Assembly: GCA_018819175.1 (NCBI GenBank)
Contig: JAHJQQ010000011.1
Span: forward strand, 1 to 64,000
Reading direction: 5' to 3'
Length of the DNA: 64,000 bases
Source of the DNA: Gammaproteobacteria bacterium
GTDB taxonomy: Bacteria > Pseudomonadota > Gammaproteobacteria > Thiohalobacterales > Thiohalobacteraceae
The notes beneath the pieces are model-generated. The model saw only the letters and a program-made list of their open reading frames with translations, was not told the origin of the DNA and ran no database searches. A program made the translations under genes and the position numbers. This document shows, piece by piece, positions 25,877 through 34,210 of the stretch; the stretch's first letter is position 1; every line of letters begins with the position of its first letter.

Positions 25877-26728
25877 TTACCCCAGCAGCCGTTTGAAAAA
25901 TTCCGGCATTGCCCAGGCAGCGCGATGGATATCGCTGTTGTAATACACGGTCTCGAACGGCTTGTTCGCAACGTCCTTCTCGCGGAAGGTTTTCAGATCC
26001 AGGCCTTTGCTCGCCATGGTGCAGCTCCACCAGCCGGAGGGATAAACCGGCTGCGGGAAGAACAGCGTCTGGGTTGCCTCGAAGCCGGCGGCGCGCATGG
26101 CGCCGTGCAGCGCCTTCAGGATCTTGCCGTGATAAAGCGGTGATTCACTCTGCTGCACGATGATGCCTTGCGGACCGAGGGAACGATGGCAGTTGCGGAA
26201 GAATTCTTCCGTGAACAGACCTTCGGCCGGGCCGACCGGGTCGGTGCTGTCGACAATGATGACATCGACGCTGCCAGGTTTGGCGTCCGCCATCCATTTG
26301 ATGCCGTCACCGAAATAGAGCGTGGCGCGCGAATCGTTGTTGAGTTCGCACAGCTCGGGAAAATACTTTTCGGAGAGCCGGGTGACGCGCTCATCGATCT
26401 CCACCTGCAACGCAGATTCCACTTCCGGATGACGCAGGACCTCGCGCAGGGTGCCGCAATCGCCGCCGCCAATGATGACCACGTTCTTGGGCGCCGGGTG
26501 AGTGTACAGCGATGGGTGTGTCATCATTTCGTGATACAGAAAATTATCGCGACCCGACACCATGTACAGGCCATCGATAGTCATAAGATTACCGAACTGC
26601 TCGGTCTCGAAGATCTCGATGCGCTGATATTCGCTCTGCTCCTCATGGAGCTTTTTCGTGATCTTGAGCGAGAAGGCGGAGCCGCCATCCGGATGGGCTT
26701 CAGAGAACCAGTCATTGCCGAGGGTCAT
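25877..26728 (-). CDS. speE: Spermidine synthase SpeE
   Basis: Product of 283 aa. Motifs are VIIGGGDCGTLREVLRH (nucleotide-binding loop), QVEIDERV, DGIKWMAD and VDSTDPVGPAEGLF with the catalytic Asp. It transfers aminopropyl from decarboxylated SAM to putrescine. The start at 26728 (MTLGNDWFSEAH) matches the family; an upstream in-frame extension of 26 residues looks spurious. It is divergent from speA across about 175 bp, so both polyamine genes share one regulatory region. Confidence 0.93.
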   Translation of the reverse strand: MTLGNDWFSEAHPDGGSAFSLKITKKLHEEQSEYQRIEIFETEQFGNLMTIDGLYMVSGRDNFLYHEMMTHPSLYTHPAPKNVVIIGGGDCGTLREVLRHPEVESALQVEIDERVTRLSEKYFPELCELNNDSRATLYFGDGIKWMADAKPGSVDVIIVDSTDPVGPAEGLFTEEFFRNCHRSLGPQGIIVQQSESPLYHGKILKALHGAMRAAGFEATQTLFFPQPVYPSGWWSCTMASKGLDLKTFREKDVANKPFETVYYNSDIHRAAWAMPEFFKRLLG

Positions 26729-26903
26729 CGCATCACCTGTCTGTTGTCGGGCTGGTCGCCGGGCCGCTTGTTGATCAAGTGACCGGGCTGCAAAAGGGGA
26801 GGCCACGATACCGGATTCGGGTCGGCGGATAAAGGCGTGCAGGTGTTTTACCGCGGCGCCACGCCTTCCGATTTGGGCGTCTATCGCGTATCGTGCTCAG
26901 CCT

Positions 26904-28784
26904 ATGTGGAACACCGATCAAGCCCGCGCCACCTACTGCCTCGAACACTGGGGCGGCGGCTATTTTGATGTCAACGAGCGCGGCCATCTGGTTGCCCGGC
27001 CCGGCCGGCGGGCCGATGCGCCTGCCGTCGATCTCTATGCGCTGGCGGGTGAGTGCCGCGACGCGGGTCTGACCTTGCCGGTGCTGGTGCGTTTCACCGA
27101 TATCCTCCATGATCGCGTGGATACGCTGACCGGTGCCTTCGCCCGTGCGCGCGAAGCGGTGAGCTATCAGGGTCGCTACACGGCGGTCTATCCCATCAAG
27201 GTGAATCAGCAGCAGAGCGTGGTCGCCGAAATTCTCAGTCATGGCGGCGAGCGCGTCGGCCTGGAAGCCGGCAGCAAACCCGAGCTGATGGCCGTGCTGG
27301 CGCTGTCGCGTCCGGGTGGCACCATCATTTGCAATGGTTACAAAGATCGCGAATACATACGTCTGGCGCTGATCGGCAAGCGCCTCGGCCATCGCGTCTT
27401 CATTGTGGTGGAAAAGCTCTCCGAGCTGGATCTGGTTATCCAGGAATCGCGTGCGCTGGGGATCGAGCCGCTGTTGGGTCTGCGTGTACGACTGGCCTCC
27501 ATTGGCGCCGGCAAGTGGCAGAACACCGGTGGCGAAAAGGCCAAATTCGGTTTGAATGCCGCGCAGACCCTGAGTCTGGTTGAGCGCCTGCGCACGGCGG
27601 GCCTGCTCGACAGCCTGCAACTGCTGCACTGCCATCTGGGTTCACAGATCGCCAACATCCGTGATATTCAACGCGGCATGCGTGAGGTCGCCCGTTACTA
27701 CGCCGAGTTATGCAGTCTGAAGGTGCCGCTGAATACCGTCGATGTCGGTGGCGGTCTGGGCATCGATTACGAAGGCACGCGCTCGCGCAGTTTCTGCTCC
27801 ATCAATTACAGCGTGCAGGAATATGCCAACAACGTGGTGCATGGCCTGTGGGAGCTGTGCAACGAATTGAATCTGCCGCATCCGGATATCATTACCGAAT
27901 CCGGCCGTGCCATGACCGCGCATCACGCGATGCTCATCACTAATGTGATCGACAGCGAAGAGGCACCCGGCACTGGCACAATCACGGCACCGGACGAGAA
28001 TGAGCCGCGCATTATTCTGGATTTGTGGAATGTCCTCGAGGGCCTGGATGCGCGCTCGGCCGTGGAAGGCTATCACGATGCCGTGCACTGGCTGGGCGAG
28101 GCGCAGAGCATGTATCTGCACAATGTCATTACGCTGGAACAACGCGCCCGCGCCGAATCGTTGTATGCCGCCATCTGTCAGCGTGTGCGCGCATTGATGA
28201 ACAGCGGGCGCACCGCGCACCGCGAAATCCTCGACGAGCTGAACGAAAAACTTGCCGATAAATATTTCATCAACCTGTCGGTGTTCCAGTCCATGCCGGA
28301 CGTCTGGGCGATCGATCAGATCTTCCCCATCGTGCCGCTGCATCGCCTCGACAGCGAACCGAACCGGCGTGCCGTGTTGCAGGATCTGACCTGTGATTCC
28401 GACGGGCGCATCGATCAATATGTTGACGCCGACGGTATCGAGAGCACGCTGCGAGTGCATTCCTATCGTCCTGGCGATGAATATCTGCTTGGCATCTTCC
28501 TGGTTGGCGCCTATCAGGAAATTCTCGGCGACATGCACAATCTGTTCGGCGATACCGATGCGGTAAACGTCACGCTGCAAGCCGATGGTTCGCACAAACT
28601 CTCGCAACACGAACGCGGTGACACCATCGATGAACTGCTGCGCTATGTGCACTTCGATACCGACGCCCTCAAGCGCGCCTATCACAACAAACTCGATGCC
28701 GCGGCATTGGCCGATAAAGAGCGCGAGTTCTACCGCGCAGCCTTGGAAGACGGGTTGACCGGATATACCTATCTGGAAGACTGA
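26904..28784 (+). CDS. speA: Biosynthetic arginine decarboxylase SpeA
   Basis: Product of 626 aa, the usual SpeA length. The PLP lysine lies in YPIKVNQQQSVV, followed by GLEAGSKPELM, CHLGSQ and VDVGGGLGIDYEG. It converts arginine to agmatine as the first step of the putrescine route. The agmatinase or agmatine deiminase that would follow is not in the window. The start MWNTDQARATYCLEHWGGGYF is close to family N-termini. Confidence 0.94.
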   Translation: MWNTDQARATYCLEHWGGGYFDVNERGHLVARPGRRADAPAVDLYALAGECRDAGLTLPVLVRFTDILHDRVDTLTGAFARAREAVSYQGRYTAVYPIKVNQQQSVVAEILSHGGERVGLEAGSKPELMAVLALSRPGGTIICNGYKDREYIRLALIGKRLGHRVFIVVEKLSELDLVIQESRALGIEPLLGLRVRLASIGAGKWQNTGGEKAKFGLNAAQTLSLVERLRTAGLLDSLQLLHCHLGSQIANIRDIQRGMREVARYYAELCSLKVPLNTVDVGGGLGIDYEGTRSRSFCSINYSVQEYANNVVHGLWELCNELNLPHPDIITESGRAMTAHHAMLITNVIDSEEAPGTGTITAPDENEPRIILDLWNVLEGLDARSAVEGYHDAVHWLGEAQSMYLHNVITLEQRARAESLYAAICQRVRALMNSGRTAHREILDELNEKLADKYFINLSVFQSMPDVWAIDQIFPIVPLHRLDSEPNRRAVLQDLTCDSDGRIDQYVDADGIESTLRVHSYRPGDEYLLGIFLVGAYQEILGDMHNLFGDTDAVNVTLQADGSHKLSQHERGDTIDELLRYVHFDTDALKRAYHNKLDAAALADKEREFYRAALEDGLTGYTYLED

Positions 28785-28825
28785 CGGTTTGTTGATGGGA
28801 GACGCCAAGGACACCAAGATTATTC

Positions 28826-29028
28826 GAACCGCAAGGGCGCAGAGGCGCAAAGAAAACCCAAATTATGTAAAGCCCCTGGCACCTGATTACTTTGTCATTC
28901 AGGCGAATGCCGGAATCTAGGATTTTAAGGGCATGGATCCCGGTATGCGCCGGGATGACGTGGTGTTAACGATAGTGAATTTCCGTATTTAAAAAGATTT
29001 TCTTTGCGCCTCTGCGCCTTTGCGGTTC
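28826..29028. repeat. Dispersed inverted-repeat element (GGCGCAGAGGCGC family), copy 2
   Basis: Arms of about 31 bp at 28826-28856 and 28998-29028 are near-perfect inverse copies. The core contains a second palindrome (GTCATTC...GGAATC / GATCCCGGTATGCGCCGGGATGAC). The element at 36245-36449 matches it in arms, core and length, so a unit of about 204 bp has been copied as a whole. Confidence 0.85.
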
Positions 29029-29078
29029 AATAAGTTTTTGCTTTGTTTCCTCAGTGCCTCGGTGGTTCTCATTAACCT

Positions 29079-29966
29079 ATGCCAAATGTGTCCACTAAAG
29101 TTGGTGTGATCGGTCTCGGTGCCATGGGTGCGCCGATGGCGCGTAATCTGGCGCGTGCGGGATTGCTTGCCTCCGTCTGGAATCGCACGCACTCCAAGGC
29201 CGCGGCATTGGCCGCTGAGCTCGGTGTCAGCTGTGCATCCGATCCCGCCGATCTGGCCCGCCATTGCGATGTCGTATTGACCTGCGTCTCCGCTGATGCT
29301 GACCTGCTGGCGGTGATCGATCTGCTTATCCCTGGCCTGGACGGTGACAAACTGGTCATCGATACTTCGACGGTGAATCCTGCAACCGCCATCGAAATTG
29401 CACGGCGTCTTGCCGAAATCGGGTGCGGTTTTCTGGACGCACCGGTCTCCGGTGGCGTCGAAGGCGCCAAGCAGGGAACGCTCGCGATTATGGTCGGTGG
29501 CGATGCCAGGACGCTGGAGCGTGCGCGCTCTACATTTGAAGCCATCGGCAAGCGCATCGCGCATATGGGTCCGGTCGGCAGCGGTCAGTCCACCAAGGCG
29601 GTCAACCAGATCATGTGCGCCGGCATCAATCAGGCCGTGACCGAGGCGCTGGCCTTTGCCGAGGCCGAGGGCCTGCCTCTGGATAAGGTTCTTGAGGTAG
29701 TCAGCGGTGGCGCGGCCGGTAACTGGTTTCTGGATAAGCGCGGCGCCGGCATGGTACGCGGTGAATTCCCACACGGTTTCAAGCTGGCGCTGCACCACAA
29801 GGATCTTGAAATCTGCAAGGCGATTGCCGCGCGGCATGGTGTGGCGCTGCCGGTCGTGGAAATGACCTTGATTCATTATGCCCGGCTCATGGTCGCGGGA
29901 TACGGTGATGAGGATATCTCGGCGCTGTTCCGTGAAAAGCGGCGAATGTTCACAGAGACGAAATAG
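29079..29966 (+). CDS. NAD-binding beta-hydroxyacid dehydrogenase (GarR/MmsB-like)
   Basis: Product of 295 aa of the 3-hydroxyisobutyrate/tartronate semialdehyde reductase family. The Rossmann motif is VGVIGLGAMGAPMARNLARAG. The substrate segment is FLDAPVSGGVEGAKQGTLAIMVGG, and the catalytic lysine lies in QSTKAVNQIM. The substrate is not clear from sequence. The gene stands alone behind a dispersed repeat with no pathway partners. Confidence 0.88.
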   Translation: MPNVSTKVGVIGLGAMGAPMARNLARAGLLASVWNRTHSKAAALAAELGVSCASDPADLARHCDVVLTCVSADADLLAVIDLLIPGLDGDKLVIDTSTVNPATAIEIARRLAEIGCGFLDAPVSGGVEGAKQGTLAIMVGGDARTLERARSTFEAIGKRIAHMGPVGSGQSTKAVNQIMCAGINQAVTEALAFAEAEGLPLDKVLEVVSGGAAGNWFLDKRGAGMVRGEFPHGFKLALHHKDLEICKAIAARHGVALPVVEMTLIHYARLMVAGYGDEDISALFREKRRMFTETK

Positions 29967-30053
29967 TCCAACGCAGTTTAAAATGACGTCTCTTCTCCCC
30001 TCGTGGGAGTAAGGACAGGATGAGGGGTTGTACGCAAAGCGTGATTATCTTCA

Positions 30054-30091
30054 TGCCCCCTCTCCCTGGCCCTCTCCCAGAGGGAGAGGGG
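30054..30091. repeat. CCCTCTCCC hairpin repeat before ppnP
   Basis: CCCCCTCTCCCTGG and CAGAGGGAGAGGGG form an imperfect stem. It belongs to the same family as 21947-21996 and 31976-32077 and lies in the ppnP leader. Confidence 0.65.
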
Positions 30092-30125
30092 ATTGCCTAT
30101 TAACATTCACGATGGAATCACCGCA

Positions 30126-30434
30126 ATGAGTTTCAAAAACGCCGAGATCCGCAAAAAAGCCAATGTCTATCACGACGGCAAGGTGACCAGTCGCACTATC
30201 ATTACCAGCAATGGTGAGATGAAAACCCTGGGCGTGATGCTGCCGGGCCTGTACCGCTTCAGTACCGAAGCGCCGGAGGTGATGGAGCTGACTCAGGGTA
30301 AATGTCGCGTGAAGCTGGCCGGTGAGGATCACTGGACGGATTACGCGAGTGGTGAAAGCTTCAACGTGCCCGGTAATTCGCATTTCGAAGTCGAGGTAAC
30401 CGAGTTGCTCGATTACATTTGCCATTTTGGTTGA
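30126..30434 (+). CDS. ppnP: Pyrimidine/purine nucleoside phosphorylase PpnP
   Basis: Product of 102 aa, a one-domain cupin of the YaiE family. Key segments are ANVYHDGKVTSRTI, KTLGVMLPGLYRF and SGESFNVPGNSHFEV. It splits several nucleosides phosphorolytically. The start at 30126 gives MSFKNAEIRKKANVY as in homologs. The stop lies 5 nt before pyk, so the two are likely cotranscribed, an arrangement I cannot explain functionally. Confidence 0.92.
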   Translation: MSFKNAEIRKKANVYHDGKVTSRTIITSNGEMKTLGVMLPGLYRFSTEAPEVMELTQGKCRVKLAGEDHWTDYASGESFNVPGNSHFEVEVTELLDYICHFG

Positions 30435-30439
30435 GGCTG

Positions 30440-31915
30440 ATGCCAAAGACACGCACCCGTAAACTGCGCGACACCGAACACATTGCACTGCATTGGCGCC
30501 GCACCAAGATCATCGCGACCCTGGGGCCGGCGTCTAACACGCCGGAGATGATCGATAAGTTGCTGGCGGCGGGTGTCGATCTGGTACGCCTGAATATGTC
30601 GCACGGCGATCATGCGGGGCATCGCATGATGGTCGAACGCATACGCGCGGCAGCGACGCGGGCCAACCGGCATATCGCCATTCTGATGGATCTGTGCGGA
30701 CCGAAAATCAGGGTCGGTCGTTTCGAGGGTGATGGCATTGATCTGCGTCGAGGCGAAAAGGTGATTGTGACAGCCGCAGCGACCATCGGTCGCGCCGGAC
30801 TGATTCCCTCGCAATACAAAACCATCGCCAAGGATGTGACCAAAGGCGAACGTATCCTGCTCGACGATGGGAAGCTCGAACTGCGGGTGCTCAAATCCAA
30901 CGGCAAAACAGTGCAGTGCGAGGTGGTGCAGGGTGGTCGACTCACCAACAACAAAGGCATGAATCTGCCCGATTCGAATCTTTCCACGACCGCGCTGACC
31001 AGTAAGGACAAGCGCGATGCGGAGCTCGCCATTGAGCTTGAGGTGGATTTCCTGGCGTTGAGCTTTGTGCGCGCGGCAAAGGATGTCCAGCAACTGCAAC
31101 GGTTCCTTACCAAACACAAAGCCGACATCCCCATCATCAGCAAGATCGAACGCCCCGAGGCGGTCGAACGCATGGATGAGATCATCGAAGCCTCTTACGG
31201 CATCATGGTCGCGCGTGGCGATCTAGGTATCGAGCTGCCCGCCGAGCAAGTGCCGCTGATTCAGCGTGAACTTATCGATCGTGCGCGCCAGCGTGCGGTG
31301 CCGGTGATTGTTGCCACGCAGATGCTGGAGTCCATGCTCAGTGCGGCGCGGCCAACCCGCGCCGAGGTCGGTGATGTCGCCAACGCCGCACTATCCAGTG
31401 CGGATGCGGTGATGTTGTCGGGTGAAACCGCGAGTGGCCAGTTCCCGGTCGAAGCGGTACAGACCATGGATAAAATCCTGCGTGAGATTGAAAACCATCA
31501 ATGGAACACCGGTCAGTTTGTGAGCGCCTCCATTCAGGTTCGGTATCAAAAGACCCACAGCGTACGTGAGGCGGTGGGTCATGCAGCCGTGGAATTGGCG
31601 CGCGATCTGCGCCTCGCCGCGTTGATCATTCCAACCATGACCGGCACCACCGCGCGCATCATGTCCGCGCATCGTGCTACCGCGCCTATGTTTGGCGTCA
31701 CTTCGCGCGAAACGATCTGCCGGCGTATCGCGTTGCACTGGGGCATCGTCCCGCTGCATGTAGACGATGCCGATACCCATGACTGGAAACATTTATGTGA
31801 GCGTGTCGCCGCGCAAAGCGCCATCGCGCGGGAAGGACATAAGGTGCTGGTCATTGCCGGCTTCAGTGATGATCCCAAGCAGAACGAGCCGGTGATGAAG
31901 ATTTTGCGTTTGTAA
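30440..31915 (+). CDS. pyk: Pyruvate kinase
   Basis: Product of 491 aa. Motifs are RRTKIIATLGPASN (N-terminus), MDLCGPKIRVG, the catalytic ISKIERPEAVERMDEII, VARGDLGIELP and MLSGETASGQFPVEAVQ. It produces pyruvate and ATP from phosphoenolpyruvate. An N-terminal extension of about 20 residues before RRTKI is present, seen in some PykA-type enzymes. ATG 30440 follows TGAGG. Confidence 0.94.
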   Translation: MPKTRTRKLRDTEHIALHWRRTKIIATLGPASNTPEMIDKLLAAGVDLVRLNMSHGDHAGHRMMVERIRAAATRANRHIAILMDLCGPKIRVGRFEGDGIDLRRGEKVIVTAAATIGRAGLIPSQYKTIAKDVTKGERILLDDGKLELRVLKSNGKTVQCEVVQGGRLTNNKGMNLPDSNLSTTALTSKDKRDAELAIELEVDFLALSFVRAAKDVQQLQRFLTKHKADIPIISKIERPEAVERMDEIIEASYGIMVARGDLGIELPAEQVPLIQRELIDRARQRAVPVIVATQMLESMLSAARPTRAEVGDVANAALSSADAVMLSGETASGQFPVEAVQTMDKILREIENHQWNTGQFVSASIQVRYQKTHSVREAVGHAAVELARDLRLAALIIPTMTGTTARIMSAHRATAPMFGVTSRETICRRIALHWGIVPLHVDDADTHDWKHLCERVAAQSAIAREGHKVLVIAGFSDDPKQNEPVMKILRL

Positions 31916-32307
31916 TTTGGTCCAGATAACCCAATCTGAACGTGCAGAATTGCAGCGATGTAATGAGCTGCGTTCCTTCTCCCTCCGGGAGAAGGCCAGG
32001 ATGAGGGATTCAATAATCATGCAGTTTGTTGAATCCGATCCCCTCACCCCAACCCTCTCCCGGAGGGAGAGGGGGTAATTCAGAGCGACAGGCAGATAGT
32101 CGTTGAGTTGTCTGTTATCGATGAGATGCAAGGTATTTGTCATCCCGGCGCAGGCCGGGACCCAAGGTCCGCATCGGTTAATCTTTCTCTGGATTACTCG
32201 CTACGCTCGCCCTGCGGGCCGCCTAATCGGCGTTCAACGCGCTCCGCGCTTTTGTCCGGCTTACGCCGGAATGAAGATTGTCCTAAATTGAGCGACTCAG
32301 ATTAGGT
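31916..32307. repeat. Gap with two repeat families, no gene seen
   Basis: 31976-32077 contains CTCCCTCCGGGAGAAGG and CCTCTCCCGGAGGGAGAGGG hairpins. 32140-32280 contains the GTCATCCCGGCGCAGGCCGGGACC / CTTACGCCGGAATGAAG repeat with an interrupting GCCCTGCGGGCCGCC. No open frame here has coding features. The first hairpins could end pyk transcription, although they lack a T-run. Confidence 0.7.
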
Positions 32308-32562
32308 TTAAGGGCGTGTCGCAATCTCCATCCGCGTCAATATCGCCAACGCCTCTTCCCGGTGTTCTCCGCACATCTCCGTTGCTGCCTTGAGGTTTGC
32401 ACAAAACGCCGGCCGTTCGGGTTGTCCGAAAATCGCGCAACCAAGATCCTCCCTCAGTTGCACACAGCGCACTCCCGCCGGCTTGCCATTCGGCATGCCG
32501 GGTATCGGGCTGGTGATGGAAGGCGCGATGCAGCAGGCGGCGCAATCGGGGCGGCAGTTCAT
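32308..32562 (-). CDS. YkgJ-family cysteine-cluster protein
   Basis: Product of 84 aa. CRPDCAACCIAPSITSPIPG at the start, C at the RCVQL step, DLGCAIFG and FCANLKAATEMCGE give the spaced cysteines of the YkgJ / CxxCxxCC family, which probably bind zinc or an iron-sulfur cluster. Its start overlaps the stop of the upstream gene by ATGA, so the two are coupled. Role unknown. Confidence 0.85.
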   Translation of the reverse strand: MNCRPDCAACCIAPSITSPIPGMPNGKPAGVRCVQLREDLGCAIFGQPERPAFCANLKAATEMCGEHREEALAILTRMEIATRP

Positions 32563-32939
32563 TGAGTTTTCAGTTTATCCAGGACTTCGCTGTCAGATAA
32601 GGTATGACCAACCCATACAATGATTTTTCTAGCGCCAGCGCCAGCCGCCAATTCATTGAGTACGCGCTCTTCGATTTGAGATAGCCCACCGTCGCATTTT
32701 TCCATGGGATGAATTAGTACCGCAGGCTTCGTTGTGAAAAAACGTCCTTTATAGAGTTTTTGTATAGCAGTCCTTAGGGTTTTATCGGCTGCAAGGAATT
32801 CTCCGACGAGTAGGCGTGATGTTGTGAACGGTATATCGGAGGGCGCGCTTAAGAGTTTTCCACTCTCAATGTGTTTGAGGTCGAATCTGTTGGCGTGCAT
32901 TTTTATATATAGAGTATTTTTGAATATATTTCTGAACAT
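32559..32939 (-). CDS. Conserved hypothetical protein
   Basis: Product of about 126 aa. It contains TLYIKMHANRFDLKHIESGK, then RLLVGEFLAADKTLRTAIQ and a conserved-looking C-terminal block VLIHPMEKCDGGLSQIEERV and ELAAGAGARKIIVWVG. I do not recognise a characterised family. The start at 32939 is one of two plausible Met codons; an upstream frame to 33074 is probably not translated. It is coupled to the YkgJ-like gene. The 5' part is AT-rich. Confidence 0.6.
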   Translation of the reverse strand: MFRNIFKNTLYIKMHANRFDLKHIESGKLLSAPSDIPFTTSRLLVGEFLAADKTLRTAIQKLYKGRFFTTKPAVLIHPMEKCDGGLSQIEERVLNELAAGAGARKIIVWVGHTLSDSEVLDKLKTQ

Positions 32940-33054
32940 GATCGTTCGTAATGAGTAAAGAAAAAATGCGGTCAGAAACAAATTCCGCCGCCGCAGTGCA
33001 GCTGTTACAGCAGGCGGTACTGTGTCGTCTCTGATCACATTTTTTGGCAATATC

Positions 33055-33144
33055 GTCGGACGCGCGGCTGCCACCGCTGAATCCGACCTGCGAGCCCCAG
33101 TCTTTTAGATGTAGGTCGGATTCAGGCCGTAGGCCGCGTCCGAC
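33055..33144. repeat. GTCGGACGCG...CGCGTCCGAC palindromic repeat, copy 1
   Basis: The ends are GTCGGACGCG and CGCGTCCGAC. Internally CTGAATCCGACCT is answered by AGGTCGGATTCAG. A second copy lies at 41328-41415. ERIC-like units of this type are common in gammaproteobacterial intergenic DNA. Confidence 0.8.
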
Positions 33145-33188
33145 AAGTTCAACGAGCGGAACCCAACGATCAAAGACTCTCTCTACAA

Positions 33189-33416
33189 TCAGTTCGCTCG
33201 CTGATTACAGAGGCAATATTGTGTCTTCACCATGTCCATCAGTTGCGCGAGCGTCATTTCTTCGGGCAATTTCTGGATGTCGGAGAACATGATGTTCTCG
33301 ACTTCGGTGGCTTGATGGGCGTCTTTGTGATCAACCAGTGGCAGTCCGATGAACATGCCACGTTGGCCGTTGGTCAGGTTGACCATCATCATTTGCAGCG
33401 GTACCTGTTTTGCCAT
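33189..33416 (-). CDS. Small hypothetical protein (75 aa)
   Basis: Product of 75 aa starting MAKQVPLQMMMVNLTNGQRG with GGAGG well placed upstream. No signal peptide or membrane segment; a single helix near ATEVENIMFSDIQKLPEEM and a C-terminal CLC. Not recognised. It follows the SPOR-domain gene on the same strand after about 120 nt. Confidence 0.55.
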   Translation of the reverse strand: MAKQVPLQMMMVNLTNGQRGMFIGLPLVDHKDAHQATEVENIMFSDIQKLPEEMTLAQLMDMVKTQYCLCNQRAN

Positions 33417-33535
33417 GACACACCTCCAGGCCCGGGTGGGCGTTAGCCGTGCTCATGGAAATCGATGCAGCATGCGTGCCAGTTATCTGGTTTATTGAGC
33501 TGGCGGCCGTACCTGTGGCGGTCGTTAGCGGGCAC

Positions 33536-34150
33536 TCACTCGTTGATACGCAGCAGGATGGCCTCGATTTTGTTTTCTTTGAGACGCGCGCGGGCAGTGT
33601 TCAGGGCATTCAGATCTTTATAGGGACCGACGCGGACACGGTGGCGGGTTTCATTGGTGTTGATGCTGACTTTCTGGATATCCGCCTGTAAGCCCAATAA
33701 GGCGAGCTTGGCCTTGTACTGATCGGCCTGCTGATGGGTGCTGAAGGATCCCACCTGGAGGAAATAGGTGCCGGGCGCCTCAACCTGGGGCACGCCTTCA
33801 CGCGGTGTGCCGGTGATCTCTTTTTCCGGCACCAGCACTTCCGCCTCGGGAAGAATGGTGTAGAAATCGAAACGCGGCTTGGGTGGCGGTGGCACCTTCG
33901 CGGTTGGGGGTTTTTTCACCTCGCGCACATCCTGTCCGGCGGGCGGCACGCTGATCGCTGTGCTGGTGCTCTTCTTTTGCGTGTCCGCCTCGACTTCCGG
34001 TGACGTGTCGGGGCGCTGGCTCAGAAAATACAGGAAGGCGGCGAACAGCCCGATGGCGGTGATCGCGACAAACCATAACCAGCGCGGCGCACCTTTGCGA
34101 CGTCTGGACCGGCGGGAAGTGGTCGCTCTGTGTTTGTAATCTCTGGACAT
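33536..34150 (-). CDS. SPOR-domain cell-division-type membrane protein
   Basis: Product of 204 aa. It has a basic cytoplasmic N-terminus (YKHRATTSRRSRRRKG), one membrane segment (WLWFVAITAIGLFAAFLYFL), a Pro/Lys linker and a C-terminal SPOR domain (GTYFLQVGSFSTHQQADQY ... RVRVGPYKDLNALNTARARL). The topology is that of FtsN, and the position directly after argS fits FtsN-like genes in gammaproteobacteria. SPOR domains bind denuded septal peptidoglycan. Confidence 0.87.
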   Translation of the reverse strand: MSRDYKHRATTSRRSRRRKGAPRWLWFVAITAIGLFAAFLYFLSQRPDTSPEVEADTQKKSTSTAISVPPAGQDVREVKKPPTAKVPPPPKPRFDFYTILPEAEVLVPEKEITGTPREGVPQVEAPGTYFLQVGSFSTHQQADQYKAKLALLGLQADIQKVSINTNETRHRVRVGPYKDLNALNTARARLKENKIEAILLRINE

Positions 34151-34210
34151 GGTGCTGCTGCTTTACGGTGACATGACGCGATACCACGTCATATCACGAA
34201 GAGTGTTTAC

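Noticed and set aside
26729..26806. 26-residue N-terminal extension of SpeE
   Set aside because: The added residues are Arg/Ala-rich and unlike SpeE, and would shrink the divergent promoter region with speA.
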